DNA of 64,000 bases from JAOUGY01 sp963792365. GTDB lineage: Bacteria > Actinomycetota > Acidimicrobiia > Spongiisociales > ZC4RG35. The notes under the pieces are model-generated. The model worked only from the letters and a program-made list of their open reading frames with translations. It made no database searches and had not been told where the DNA came from. The translations under genes were made by a program, and so were the position numbers. The stretch lies in assembly GCA_963792365.1 (NCBI GenBank), contig CAWBVW010000004.1:1-64000 (forward strand). The letters are read 5' to 3'. Positions 16,605-24,665 of this stretch are shown here, piece by piece. Every line of letters starts with the position of its first letter. Position 1 is the stretch's first letter.

Positions 16605-16703
16605 ATGCGCCCAGCCACAGCCATCGTCGTGCTCGCGCTGCTGGCGCTCATCGGTGTGGCATTCACGGTTTGGTGGTTCTGGCTCCAGAGCCAAGGAATG
16701 TGA
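16605..16703 (+). CDS. Possible 32-aa single-span membrane peptide
   Basis: A short frame encodes a 32-aa peptide with one strongly hydrophobic helix (residues 5-27) rich in Leu, Ala and Trp and with a short polar tail. TACCGT at 16591-16596 lies 8 nt before the ATG, the spacing used by leaderless genes in this window. It overlaps the end of the convergent SAM hydrolase gene by about 40 bp. No family is recognised, and it could be chance. Confidence 0.35.
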   Translation: MRPATAIVVLALLALIGVAFTVWWFWLQSQGM

Positions 16704-17490
16704 CAGCGGTGCCATCCGCGAGGTTGAACTCCTCGGCAGCGCTTCCGCCCCGCACGGCTATCGCCAGCAGACCCGAGGAGTCGATGTGTACCAGCGGCCG
16801 ACCGCCGTCGACGTCCCCGTAGGTGGCCACCCACGGAGCCTCGGTCCCTGCGCCGCCGACCCGCACCGTGAGATCCGAGCCCGGCTCGATCCCGGCCTCT
16901 GCCATCACATCGGGTCCGATGTTGCTCTGACAGTTGCCGAACCGGTCGACCCACCAGATCTCCCCCACGACCCGGCCCGGACCGACCTCGGGTAGCGGCA
17001 ACAGCAGCGGCATCACGGTCTCGGGAGCCACCGGGGGACCCAGGTCCTCGAGCTGAGCTTCGCCCGACGCGAGCAACGCCGCAGCCGGAGCAAAGAGATC
17101 TCGCCCATGAAAGGTCTCGCCCGGACTCGGGATGCGGGCCTCGGGGTTCTCGATGGCCACGATTCGCGTCGCCCCTCCGACCATCGCGACGGACGGCGAA
17201 AGCAGACCGTTGTCGGGACCAACGAAGAAGCCCCAGGCGGTCTCGGCGGCGATCGCCCGGCGGCCGGTGCCGACACCGGGATCGATCACGGCCAGGACGA
17301 CACCCTCCGGCAGGTACTGGATGGCACGGGTGAGTGCGAGCGCTCCGGCTCGTATCGACCCCGGAGCAATCTCGTGGTTCAGATCGATGACCCGCGATTC
17401 CGGTGCCAGCTTGGCGATCACCCCATGGACCACGCCAACGAATTCGTCGGTGCGGCCGAAGTCGGACAAGAAGCTGATGGGAAGGGTCAT
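16663..17490 (-). CDS. S-adenosyl-L-methionine hydrolase (adenosine-forming), DUF62 family
   Basis: This 275-aa protein belongs to the SAM hydroxide adenosyltransferase/chlorinase-fluorinase family, which cleaves SAM to adenosine and methionine. Visible family motifs are FLSDFG at the N-terminus with the Asp, VIDPGVGTGRR, FFVGPDNGLLSP and FHGRDLFAPAAALL, then the C-terminal domain with DRFGNCQSN. The length and motifs fit the hydrolase rather than a halogenase, because the extra loop of fluorinases is not evident. The ATG at 17490 begins right at the first strand. It is transcribed alone, convergent with the small frame at 16605. Confidence 0.88.
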   Translation of the reverse strand: MTLPISFLSDFGRTDEFVGVVHGVIAKLAPESRVIDLNHEIAPGSIRAGALALTRAIQYLPEGVVLAVIDPGVGTGRRAIAAETAWGFFVGPDNGLLSPSVAMVGGATRIVAIENPEARIPSPGETFHGRDLFAPAAALLASGEAQLEDLGPPVAPETVMPLLLPLPEVGPGRVVGEIWWVDRFGNCQSNIGPDVMAEAGIEPGSDLTVRVGGAGTEAPWVATYGDVDGGRPLVHIDSSGLLAIAVRGGSAAEEFNLADGTAVTFLGSGARTTKP

Positions 17491-17581
17491 GAACCACCGG
17501 TGTCGGAACTGAGTCCGTTCAAGTTAGATGGTCGGTCCTGGCATTCCGAACCGGCGCGATTTCGGTGACTCGATCGACCGG

Positions 17582-17587
17582 TAGCAT
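17582..17587 (+). promoter_or_regulatory. -10 box of the Clp1-like gene
   Basis: TAGCAT ends 7 nt before the ATG at 17595, a leaderless arrangement. Confidence 0.5.
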
Positions 17588-17594
17588 CGGAACC

Positions 17595-18482
17595 ATGTCG
17601 CACCCCGACCAGGCAGAGGCGATCGAGCGCGCCGCGGAAGCATCCATGGTGATGCTCATCGGCGCCATGGACACCGGCAAGAGCACGCTCGGCCGTCGAA
17701 TCGCGGCACGGGCGCTGGCGCTTGGCAGGACCGTTGCCTATGTGGACGCCGATGTCGGGAATTCGACCATCGGACCTCCGGCATGCGCAGGCGTTGCAGT
17801 GCTGGAGAGCCAGTCGGATCTCGACACGATGGACACAGCCGACCGCCTGCACTTCGTCGGGTCCGTGACGCCAGATCGGCTGGTCCTCCAGCATGTGATC
17901 GCCACGGCCTCATTGGCCGAGTACGGTCGGCGGGCGGCGGACCTGGTCATCGTGGACACGACCGGCGCGATCTCCGGAGTTACGGGCGAAACGCTGAAAT
18001 ACCACAAGGTGGAACTGATCCGACCCGACCTGGTGATCGCGCTACAACGGGGTGGCGAGCTGGAGCCGGTCATCGGCATGCTCCGGCGCTTCTTGGCCGC
18101 CGATGTGGTCACCCTTCCCGCAGACCCGGACGTCAATCCGGTCGGTCCCGACCAGCGAGCGACTCGCCGCGCCGACAATTTCGCAACCGCTTTCGAGCCC
18201 CCACTGGATCGGTGGCGGGTGCGGCCAACGGTGTTCGCACCGACACTGCCTCCGGGCCTCGACCTGGCGCGGCTCGATGGCGTTCTGGTCGGTGTACAGG
18301 ACGGAGAGGGCCACTGTCTCGGATTGGGCAGGCTCGAGTACGACGACGGGACCCTCAAGGTGATGACTCGCGCCGGAGAGGGCATGCAGGGATTGCGTCT
18401 GGGCTCTCTTCGCATCGACCTGGACACGTTCATGACGCGTCCGGTCAATCTTCGTGAGCTCATCTTCGGACTCGAACGCTGA
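17595..18482 (+). CDS. Clp1/Grc3-like P-loop polynucleotide kinase family protein
   Basis: This 295-aa protein has a Walker A motif GAMDTGKST (residues 23-31), DADVGNSTIGPP (51-62) and VDTTG (120-124), in the order seen in Clp1/Grc3 polynucleotide 5'-hydroxyl kinases. The DxDxGQ-like motif after Walker A is typical of the family. The C-terminal third may bind substrate. In archaea and eukaryotes these kinases act on tRNA or rRNA ends; the bacterial members are poorly understood. It stands alone, with a leaderless -10 box. A role in RNA repair or processing is inference. Confidence 0.75.
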   Translation: MSHPDQAEAIERAAEASMVMLIGAMDTGKSTLGRRIAARALALGRTVAYVDADVGNSTIGPPACAGVAVLESQSDLDTMDTADRLHFVGSVTPDRLVLQHVIATASLAEYGRRAADLVIVDTTGAISGVTGETLKYHKVELIRPDLVIALQRGGELEPVIGMLRRFLAADVVTLPADPDVNPVGPDQRATRRADNFATAFEPPLDRWRVRPTVFAPTLPPGLDLARLDGVLVGVQDGEGHCLGLGRLEYDDGTLKVMTRAGEGMQGLRLGSLRIDLDTFMTRPVNLRELIFGLER

Positions 18483-18586
18483 TACCTGGCAGTTGAACAG
18501 GAGCCAGACGCGCTAGTTCCTTCTAGCGTTCCTCTTCTGGTCATCGCGGCTCAAGTCTGTGACCACGTGCCGCCGATAGACGCGTG

Positions 18587-19171
18587 ATGCGTCGCTTCGT
18601 CCGCCACCTGCTCATCGCAGTCCTCGTGCTCGGCCTCGGGATGCTTCCCGCGGGTGCCGCACCGGACGAAGAGGTCGAGCTCATCGACCTCGTGAACATG
18701 GGGCGCGCCGAGGTCGGGCTCGCTCCTCTCGAGCCCGACATGGGACTCATCTTCGCCGGTCGCGGCCACTCGGCTGAGATGGCGGACGCCGGAGAGCTCT
18801 ACCACAGCACACGCGGTCAGCTCGCCTCTTACGCAACCGACTGGGAGCTGCTCGGAGAGAACGTCGGGCGTGGACCGAACGTTCGTGCCATCCACGACGC
18901 CTTCATGGAGAGCGAGAGTCATCGCGCCAACGTCCTGGGCGACTTCGACGCCGTGGGCGCCGGCGTGGACCGTGCGGCCGACGGCACGCTCTTCGTCACA
19001 GTCGTCTTCCTGAAGCGCTCGGCCGACGCCGAGGTGTCCGGTGCATCGGTGGGGCCGATGGTGCTGGTCTCAGGCCTCCCCGAGTTCGCCGTCTCGCGGC
19101 TCGTGGCGGCGGCGAGCATCTTCGAGCGCTCCGGGCGCGAGCTCTGCTCACCCGTCGGCTGCATCGATTGA
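18587..19171 (+). CDS. Secreted CAP-domain (SCP-like) protein
   Basis: This 194-aa protein starts with a signal peptide (about residues 1-24, ending PAGAAPDEE) and continues with a CAP domain: LIDLVNMGRAEVGL, then GRGHSAEMADAG, LLGENVG and SESHRANVL, the usual CAP1-CAP4 order with the His of HSAEM and the His of SHRANV. The C-terminal tail carries two Cys. CAP proteins of bacteria are secreted and of mostly unknown function. ATG at 18587 is preferred over an adjacent GTG at 18584. Confidence 0.85.
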   Translation: MRRFVRHLLIAVLVLGLGMLPAGAAPDEEVELIDLVNMGRAEVGLAPLEPDMGLIFAGRGHSAEMADAGELYHSTRGQLASYATDWELLGENVGRGPNVRAIHDAFMESESHRANVLGDFDAVGAGVDRAADGTLFVTVVFLKRSADAEVSGASVGPMVLVSGLPEFAVSRLVAAASIFERSGRELCSPVGCID

Positions 19172-19424
19172 ACCGGGAAGTACTGAGTACCCGAACGGCC
19201 AACCCGAGCGGAAATGCAAGCGCCCGAGGAACCTCGCTGTGGCCGCCCCGCACTTCCCCGAACGGTTCACGGCCCCAACTCAGCACCTCGGGCGTCGCAC
19301 TGACGAAGCTACCGAGCCGTCAAATCAGGGTCAAGATGGTCGAAACGCACAGACGTGAGGCGCTTCGTCACGCCCTGTGGCGACAGGGATCCGAAACCAA
19401 CACGCAGTGTGGTCGCGGACGAAG

Positions 19425-19481
19425 TTGTCCACTGTTTCCACAGGTTTCCACAGGGTCTTGTGCACAACCCCCTGTGAACAA
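19425..19481. other. Cluster of five DnaA-box-like sites
   Basis: Within 57 bp lie TTGTCCACT, two copies of TTTCCACA, the palindrome TTGTGCACAA and TGTGAACAA (reverse of TTGTTCACA), at roughly 10-15-bp spacing. Each is close to the DnaA box TTGTCCACA/TTATCCACA. The site lies between the CAP gene and the end of ybjN, in a 314-bp gap that otherwise holds nothing recognisable. No dnaA or dnaN is near. Confidence 0.6.
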
Positions 19482-19485
19482 GTCC

Positions 19486-19920
19486 TCACGGGGAGTTTTC
19501 GCGTTCGGGGCCGAAAGCGATGCGGACCAGAAGCGGAAACGTCACCTCGACCTGTTCGTAGATCTCGCCGAGGATCTGATCGAGTACGATCTCGGTGAGG
19601 TGTTCGATCGCGACTCGAGATCGGAGCACGATCGCCTCTTCCTGATCGAGCGCAAACGCGACCCGGAAACTGGACGCGTTCCTCACCAAGCAGAGGCGGT
19701 AGACCTCCGACACCCTCTTCGCAGGGGGCGGGAGCACATAGGCCTCTGCTCGAAGCGTGCGCTGGCCGAGATCCCACCAGACGGTGGTGGCATCGCGGAC
19801 CTCCTGTCGCATCCGGGTAGCCCACCGGCCGTCGACCAACTCGGCGTACTCGACCGAACCTTCAGGATCCTCGACCCATCGTTCGATCCGCCGCTCCAGG
19901 AGCTCACGAGGAGGCGACAC
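19486..19920 (-). CDS. YbjN-domain protein
   Basis: This 144-aa protein has the YbjN/type III secretion chaperone-like fold suggested by VWWDLGQRTLRAEAYVLP, then VYRLCLVRN and a C-terminal helix LTEIVLDQILGEIYEQVE. In mycobacteria a YbjN gene sits directly beside mshA (Rv0487 beside Rv0486), as it does here, which supports the call. GTG at 19920 is used; it overlaps the mshA end by 17 bases. Its molecular function is not established; sensory or chaperone roles are proposed for the family. Confidence 0.8.
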   Translation of the reverse strand: MSPPRELLERRIERWVEDPEGSVEYAELVDGRWATRMRQEVRDATTVWWDLGQRTLRAEAYVLPPPAKRVSEVYRLCLVRNASSFRVAFALDQEEAIVLRSRVAIEHLTEIVLDQILGEIYEQVEVTFPLLVRIAFGPERENSP

Positions 19921-21136
19921 GCTCGACTGCCCCCTGGTAGAGCTCCAGGAATCGATGGGCCGTGGCGTCCCACGAGAACCGCTCGGACCAGTCCAGGGCT
20001 CCATGGGCCAATCGGGACCGCAGCTGGTCGTCGACGAGCACCGACCTCAAGGCTGCCGCATGGTCTTCGGGTGCCCAGCCGTCCACCAACAGACCCGAAC
20101 GATCGTGAGACACCACGTGTGTGAGTCCGCCGACGGCGGCCGCCACCACAGGCAGGCCACACGCTTGCGCCTCGGCCGCCACCAGGCCGAAAGACTCGCT
20201 TCGCGAAGGAAGCGCCAGCACATCGGCCGCTCGATAGTGTTGAACCAGCTCGGCGTGAGGCACCGGGGGCCTCATGTCGACGGCGTCAGAGATTCCCAGA
20301 CCTTCGATCGTGCGGCGCAGCGCCTCCACCTCGTCCAGACCTGCCGGGCCGCTGGGGCCACCGACGATCACCAATCGTGCATCGGACACCTCTCGGCGGA
20401 TCACGGAAAGCGCGTCGACCGCAACGTCCACGCCCTTCAGCGGTTGGATCCGCCCGACGAACAGGATCGTCGGCTCGTCGGTCAAGCCGAGCTGCCTGCG
20501 AGCTTCTGCTCGATCCCCGGGGCGGAACACGCTGTGGTCGACACCTGGGGGCGACGTGCAGAGTCTCGTCGGGTCGGCTCCGTAGTGGTCCATGAGATCC
20601 TCTGCCTCTAGCGGCGTCGACGCCACGACGCAATCAGATCCTTCGATGACTTCGTGCTCGGCGGCAATCCTGAGGAGGCTCTCGGGTGGCTCGTCGTGTC
20701 GCCGGGTGAGGTCCTTCACACGACCCAGGGTGTGGAACGAGTTCGCCAGCGGCACCTCGAGCTGACGTTTCACAATCAGCCCCGCCCAGCCGGACAGCCA
20801 ATAGTGGCTGTGCACGATGTCCGGCTTGGTCGAGTCGTCCTCCAAGCGTGTGATCACGCCCTCTGCGTAGTCCCGGACGTGGCGAGCGAGCCGTTTGATG
20901 GGAACAGGATGGGCGGGACCGGCGTCGATGTGGTGCACCCGATATCCCGGCCCCACCTCGATCGTGTCGTCCAGGCCGGCACCATGGCGCCGTGTGAAGA
21001 CATCCACCTCGACGCCTCGTTGCGCCATCGTGCGAGACAGCTCGTCGATGTAGACGTTCATGCCGCCGGCGTCGCCCACGCCCGGCTGCAGGAGCGGTGA
21101 GGTGTGCATGGAGAGGTAAGCCACCCGGCTGATCAC
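19904..21136 (-). CDS. mshA: D-inositol-3-phosphate glycosyltransferase (mycothiol synthesis)
   Basis: This 410-aa GT-B enzyme catalyses the first step of mycothiol synthesis, transfer of GlcNAc from UDP-GlcNAc to inositol 3-phosphate. Diagnostic features are the N-terminal SMHTSPLLQPGVGDAGGMNVYI, HSHYWLSGWAG, the nucleotide-sugar region ILFVGRIQPLKGVD, and PSRSESFGLVAAEAQACG with the EX7E pair. Linkage to ybjN repeats the mycobacterial order. It overlaps the upstream GNAT gene by four bases. The presence of mshA implies the cell uses mycothiol as thiol buffer. Confidence 0.93.
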   Translation of the reverse strand: MISRVAYLSMHTSPLLQPGVGDAGGMNVYIDELSRTMAQRGVEVDVFTRRHGAGLDDTIEVGPGYRVHHIDAGPAHPVPIKRLARHVRDYAEGVITRLEDDSTKPDIVHSHYWLSGWAGLIVKRQLEVPLANSFHTLGRVKDLTRRHDEPPESLLRIAAEHEVIEGSDCVVASTPLEAEDLMDHYGADPTRLCTSPPGVDHSVFRPGDRAEARRQLGLTDEPTILFVGRIQPLKGVDVAVDALSVIRREVSDARLVIVGGPSGPAGLDEVEALRRTIEGLGISDAVDMRPPVPHAELVQHYRAADVLALPSRSESFGLVAAEAQACGLPVVAAAVGGLTHVVSHDRSGLLVDGWAPEDHAAALRSVLVDDQLRSRLAHGALDWSERFSWDATAHRFLELYQGAVERVASS

Positions 21137-22029
21137 AGCGCACCCGCCACTCGGTAGAGCGGCCGCTCGTGGGCCCCCAGCCGGAACTTGTACGCCTCGT
21201 CCCCCTTGAGGAAGTCGAACCGTGGAAGTCGTTCGTCGATCGCCCGTTCGATGGAGGCACCGATGATCGCGACCCCCGGCGAAGCCTCGGACAACTCGGG
21301 GTCGAAGGCCGAGTTGTACAGGTAGATGCCCTCATCGTCGACGTACAGGAACAACCCCGCAGCTGCCCGCTGCTCGCCGGGGATTCGCAGGATGTCGACA
21401 CGCCAGCCGGGCTGCTCGGCAAGCGAACGGAAGAGATGCTCGTGATCTTCCGTCATGAACGTGCCTTTGGCCCCACCCGACATGCGGTGGAGACGAAAGA
21501 ACTCCTCGAGCCAGAACCCTCCGCCGTGATGCGACTCGTACCTGACCTCTCCTACGGCCTCCTCGTAGCGGCGCCGTTTACGACGGACTTCGTGGCGCTG
21601 CTTCTTCCCGATCGCGTCGAGGTAGTCATCGAAGGTCGACGGCAACTGGAGGACTGCAGCCACGGTGTGCTGCTCCATATCGACTCGCACTCCGGCCCGC
21701 TCGAGTCCCTTGGCCACGGGCTCCGCTGCCTCTATCGGCATGGAATCGAGGTCGAAGCCCAGAGCATGGCCTTCGGACACGATCGCGGCCAGCAGCGCCT
21801 CGACATCCGAGCCGAGCGGCGAGTGGTAGTCGGTCAGTTCGGCGTCCCCGGCAAACCGGGCAGTTCCATCGTCGATGACGAGGACCGCGAGCGCGTCCTG
21901 ATTGTCGAACAACTCACCGTCGATCCCACCGGCGACGCGAAGAAAAGGAGCTCGCACGAAAGGACCCGTCGCCGGGGCGAGCGAACGGAGATCGAACGAT
22001 GCCGTCGACCAGTCGTTGTGGCGTTTCAC
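21133..22029 (-). CDS. GNAT-type acetyltransferase (CelD/BcsL-like, BioF2 domain)
   Basis: This 298-aa protein looks like a two-lobed GNAT of the CelD/BcsL type, with YLDAIGKKQRHEVRRKRRRYEE in the middle and a C-terminal lobe reading AAGLFLYVDDEGIYLYNSAFDP followed by a FDFLKGDEAYKFRLG motif common in this family. Substrate is unknown. It is co-transcribed between asparaginase and mshA with four-base overlaps on both sides. It is not an obvious MshD, the mycothiol acetyltransferase, because MshD has two complete GNAT motifs; still, a link to thiol metabolism cannot be excluded. Confidence 0.75.
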   Translation of the reverse strand: MKRHNDWSTASFDLRSLAPATGPFVRAPFLRVAGGIDGELFDNQDALAVLVIDDGTARFAGDAELTDYHSPLGSDVEALLAAIVSEGHALGFDLDSMPIEAAEPVAKGLERAGVRVDMEQHTVAAVLQLPSTFDDYLDAIGKKQRHEVRRKRRRYEEAVGEVRYESHHGGGFWLEEFFRLHRMSGGAKGTFMTEDHEHLFRSLAEQPGWRVDILRIPGEQRAAAGLFLYVDDEGIYLYNSAFDPELSEASPGVAIIGASIERAIDERLPRFDFLKGDEAYKFRLGAHERPLYRVAGAL

Positions 22030-22973
22030 GTTCGCTCCATCTCCAGCACCGGTTCCACGGTACCTACGGGTTCACCCCCACCAAACACCGGACGTGCCAG
22101 CGCTGATTCCAAGTTCTTCAGGGCACCTCGCGGAATCCAGCCGACTTCGTCGAGCGCATACAGGGCGGCGACCGCCACCGCACGTTCGGCTCCGTCCCAT
22201 GCCTTCACCCCGATCGCCCCACGACCCGCCAGGCCGATCCCGAGACAGCCCTCGGCACCTCGCTTCGCCACACCCCCAAGCCACACGGCGATGTCGGCGT
22301 CGGCGTGCCCAGGGCCGGAAACAAGCATCGGATACCTGCTCATGGCCTGAACCACCGGTGCATACGCCTGGGACGTGACCAGCGATGCGAACGACCGCGC
22401 GAGGCTCGTGGTCGTCCCCCTGAAGACGGGAACCCCGCAACCATCCACGCCGACAGGCGTGGTCTCGACACCAAACATGTCGACCATCCGCGCCGCGATC
22501 GCCCTCTGGAGCGGATGATCGGCATGGGTGTAGCCCGCGGTGGGCCACCCCTGCGTGACGCACGCCGCCAGCATTCCGGCATGCTTTCCCGAGCAGTTGT
22601 TCCATATCGCACGGGGCTCGGTGTGTCCCGCGGTGACCGCCATCCGAGTGGCCAGAGCAGACTCCGGCCACGATGGCGGCGTCGCAAGGGCGGACTCGTC
22701 GAGACCGAACTCCTTCAGCAGCCGTCCGATCAGTGCCACATGCACGGGGAGACCCACGTGGCTCGAGCAGATCACGGCCGTGGTCTCGACGTCAGACGGC
22801 GACATGTGGTCCAGCACCACGCCGGCCTGGAAGGGCTTCGCAGACGAACGGAGATAAAAAGGTCTGTCGCCCTCCAATGACTCGAAGATCATCGATCCGT
22901 CGAGCGAAACCGCCGAGACCGACACTGGGTGCACGGCCTCGACCAAACCAGAGCGAACAACGCGGAGGCGCAC
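22026..22973 (-). CDS. L-asparaginase (PF06089 type)
   Basis: This 315-aa protein matches the thermostable-type asparaginase family of Rhizobium etli and actinobacteria: LVEAVHPVSVSAV near the start, FYLRSSAKPFQ, ICSSHVGLPVH, NNCSGKHAGMLAAC, and GVDGCGVPVF. The SGKH and CGVP Cys/Lys/Ser residues form the conserved active-site core of this family. GTG at 22973 is chosen because it follows the RsiG stop; an ATG at 23024 would add 17 residues and overlap rsiG by 44 bases. Function is hydrolysis of asparagine to aspartate and ammonia. Confidence 0.88.
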   Translation of the reverse strand: MRLRVVRSGLVEAVHPVSVSAVSLDGSMIFESLEGDRPFYLRSSAKPFQAGVVLDHMSPSDVETTAVICSSHVGLPVHVALIGRLLKEFGLDESALATPPSWPESALATRMAVTAGHTEPRAIWNNCSGKHAGMLAACVTQGWPTAGYTHADHPLQRAIAARMVDMFGVETTPVGVDGCGVPVFRGTTTSLARSFASLVTSQAYAPVVQAMSRYPMLVSGPGHADADIAVWLGGVAKRGAEGCLGIGLAGRGAIGVKAWDGAERAVAVAALYALDEVGWIPRGALKNLESALARPVFGGGEPVGTVEPVLEMERT

Positions 22974-22980
22974 CCTCGGC

Positions 22981-23484
22981 TCAGCCGGCGCGATATCGAG
23001 TGGCGAGAACCTCGACCAGCGCATCCTCGACGGTCTGAACCTCCCGGCGATGCTCGCTGATCTCGGATTCGAGGCTCTCGATGGTCTCCAGCGCCTTCAC
23101 GAGGTCCTCATCTGGGATCTCGTCGAGACGGATGAGGACGTCGTTGCCAAGGATGTAGTCGATGTCGCGCTTGCCGACGTCCGGCAACGTCGGAAGCTCT
23201 GGGACCTCGTACCGGCCGGGGCGATGGGATCGATCGCTTTCGGGATCGGCGAGGATCTCGGGAAGAGCATCGATGAGGCTCCGCTCCTCTTCCCCGGAGC
23301 GGCGGCGCTGCTCGAACCGGATGAGATCCATCCGTCCGTGGAGAAGGCGACGGTAGTAGGACAGCTCGTTCTCGACTTCGCCCGCAAGCTGGCGCCTCGA
23401 GCGCAGTTCATCGATGTCGATGTCGTCGACTCCCTGGACGAACTCGGGGTCGAGCACCTGATCGATTCGGCGGCGTGACTGCAT
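22981..23484 (-). CDS. RsiG-like c-di-GMP-binding anti-sigma factor
   Basis: This 167-aa protein carries two copies of the RsiG c-di-GMP signature E-x3-S-x2-R-x3-Q-x3-D. The second is perfect (E139, S143, R146, Q150, D154); the first has His for Gln (E38, S42, R45, H49, D53). Both sit in predicted long helices separated by an acidic linker, as in the antiparallel helical hairpin of Streptomyces RsiG, which holds sigma WhiG inactive when c-di-GMP is bound. No whiG lies in this window. A TAGGCT -10 box 8 nt before the ATG suggests leaderless expression. Motif matching was by eye. Confidence 0.8.
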   Translation of the reverse strand: MQSRRRIDQVLDPEFVQGVDDIDIDELRSRRQLAGEVENELSYYRRLLHGRMDLIRFEQRRRSGEEERSLIDALPEILADPESDRSHRPGRYEVPELPTLPDVGKRDIDYILGNDVLIRLDEIPDEDLVKALETIESLESEISEHRREVQTVEDALVEVLATRYRAG

Positions 23485-23492
23485 GATCGAAC

Positions 23493-23498
23493 AGCCTA
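23493..23498 (-). promoter_or_regulatory. -10 box of the RsiG-like gene
   Basis: TAGGCT ends 8 nt before the ATG at 23484 and overlaps the stop of the upstream M23 gene, implying that rsiG has its own promoter rather than depending on read-through. Confidence 0.5.
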
Positions 23499-24593
23499 CC
23501 GGCAAGCCGGAGCCACGGTGGGATAGGGGTTCACGGCGCCCGAGCCTCGACCGCCCGGGTGGATCTCGAAGTGGAGATGCGGTGCGCCGCCGGAAGCGTT
23601 CCCAGAGTCGCCGTTCCAACCGATGACGTCACCGGCCGACACGCTCTGCCCGTTCGAAACGGCCCAGTCACTGAGGTGGGCGTAGTAGTACCCGAATCCG
23701 CTCGCCGACAGCCAGATGGTCCGGCCGCCCAGTCCTCCGTTGCCGATGGAGACGGTGCCGCTCGCGGCTGCGATGATCGGCTGTCCGTAACCACCCATCA
23801 TGTCGACGCCCTGGTGCCGCCGTCCACCCGACCGGGGGAAACCCCACGAGTCGATGAATGAGGAACCCGGGAAGGGGCAGCGGAACCCGCTGATGGAACC
23901 AACGCCTCCGCCACCGCCGCCACCACCACTCGATTGCGCCTTTGCTCGGGCCGCTGCAGCCGCCTGCTCCGCCTCGTACTGCGCCTGCAGTGACTGGCAT
24001 TCGCTCGAGAGCTCGTTGAAGGCGGCCTTCTGCTCTTCGGCCAGCGACAGGGTGTCGTCGACGATGTCGGCTCGCTCCTTCTCGGTCTCACGGAGCTGGG
24101 CATCGAGGTCTTGGAGCTCGGTTTGGAAGCCTTGCATGTCGGTACGGAGCGAAAGCAGGTCGTCGAGCGAACCGAGGTCCGACTCCGACGTCGCCGCCAA
24201 GAACTCGGTTCCGGTGATCAGCTCGTCGACGGAGTCGGCGAAGAACACGAACGCGTCGGTGTTCCCACCCTGCATGTAGAGCTGCACGGCCTGATCCTCG
24301 ATGCGGATCTGGACGTCGTCCATGCTGGACTCGCGTTGCTGAAGGGTCGAAGACACGCGATCGCGCTTGCGGGTGGTGATCTCGATGTCGTTGAGCACCG
24401 CCTCATATTCGATGGCAGCCTCCTCGAACTTCTGGCGTGCCTCGACGTAGTCGGCGTATTGGGCTTGGGACGCCGCACACGCCCGGTCGACCTCGGACTT
24501 GCTCACCGAATAAGCGGCGGGCTGACCACTCAGTGCGACGAGGGTCAGCAGCAAGGAGAAGACGAGGGCACGGCGAATCGTTTGACTGCGCAT
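23496..24593 (-). CDS. Secreted M23-family peptidase with coiled coil (EnvC/NlpD-like)
   Basis: This 365-aa protein has a signal peptide (residues 1-29), a long coiled-coil region (about 45-215, heptads rich in Glu, Gln and Leu), a Gly-rich hinge (eight consecutive Gly) and a C-terminal M23 metallopeptidase domain. Zinc ligands are seen in RRHQGVDMMG (HxxxD) and HLHFEI (HxH). This architecture is that of cell-wall hydrolases or activators such as EnvC and RipA-type partners. ATG at 24593 is chosen because a TAATAT box lies 10 nt upstream; an in-frame ATG at 24605 overlaps that box. Confidence 0.9.
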   Translation of the reverse strand: MRSQTIRRALVFSLLLTLVALSGQPAAYSVSKSEVDRACAASQAQYADYVEARQKFEEAAIEYEAVLNDIEITTRKRDRVSSTLQQRESSMDDVQIRIEDQAVQLYMQGGNTDAFVFFADSVDELITGTEFLAATSESDLGSLDDLLSLRTDMQGFQTELQDLDAQLRETEKERADIVDDTLSLAEEQKAAFNELSSECQSLQAQYEAEQAAAAARAKAQSSGGGGGGGGVGSISGFRCPFPGSSFIDSWGFPRSGGRRHQGVDMMGGYGQPIIAAASGTVSIGNGGLGGRTIWLSASGFGYYYAHLSDWAVSNGQSVSAGDVIGWNGDSGNASGGAPHLHFEIHPGGRGSGAVNPYPTVAPACR

Positions 24594-24603
24594 GCGGTTC
24601 GAC

Positions 24604-24609
24604 ATATTA
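24604..24609 (-). promoter_or_regulatory. -10 box of the M23 peptidase gene
   Basis: TAATAT, the best -10 match in the window, ends 10 nt before the ATG at 24593. Confidence 0.55.
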
Positions 24610-24665
24610 GCCCTTGGCACGTCGTCCAACGCCATCTGAGCACCGGGAGCGGATCTCGTACCGCA

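Noticed and set aside
19425..19481. Chromosomal origin of replication
   Set aside because: The DnaA-box cluster is suggestive, but there is no dnaA, dnaN, rpmH or AT-rich unwinding region nearby, so a titration site is the better reading.
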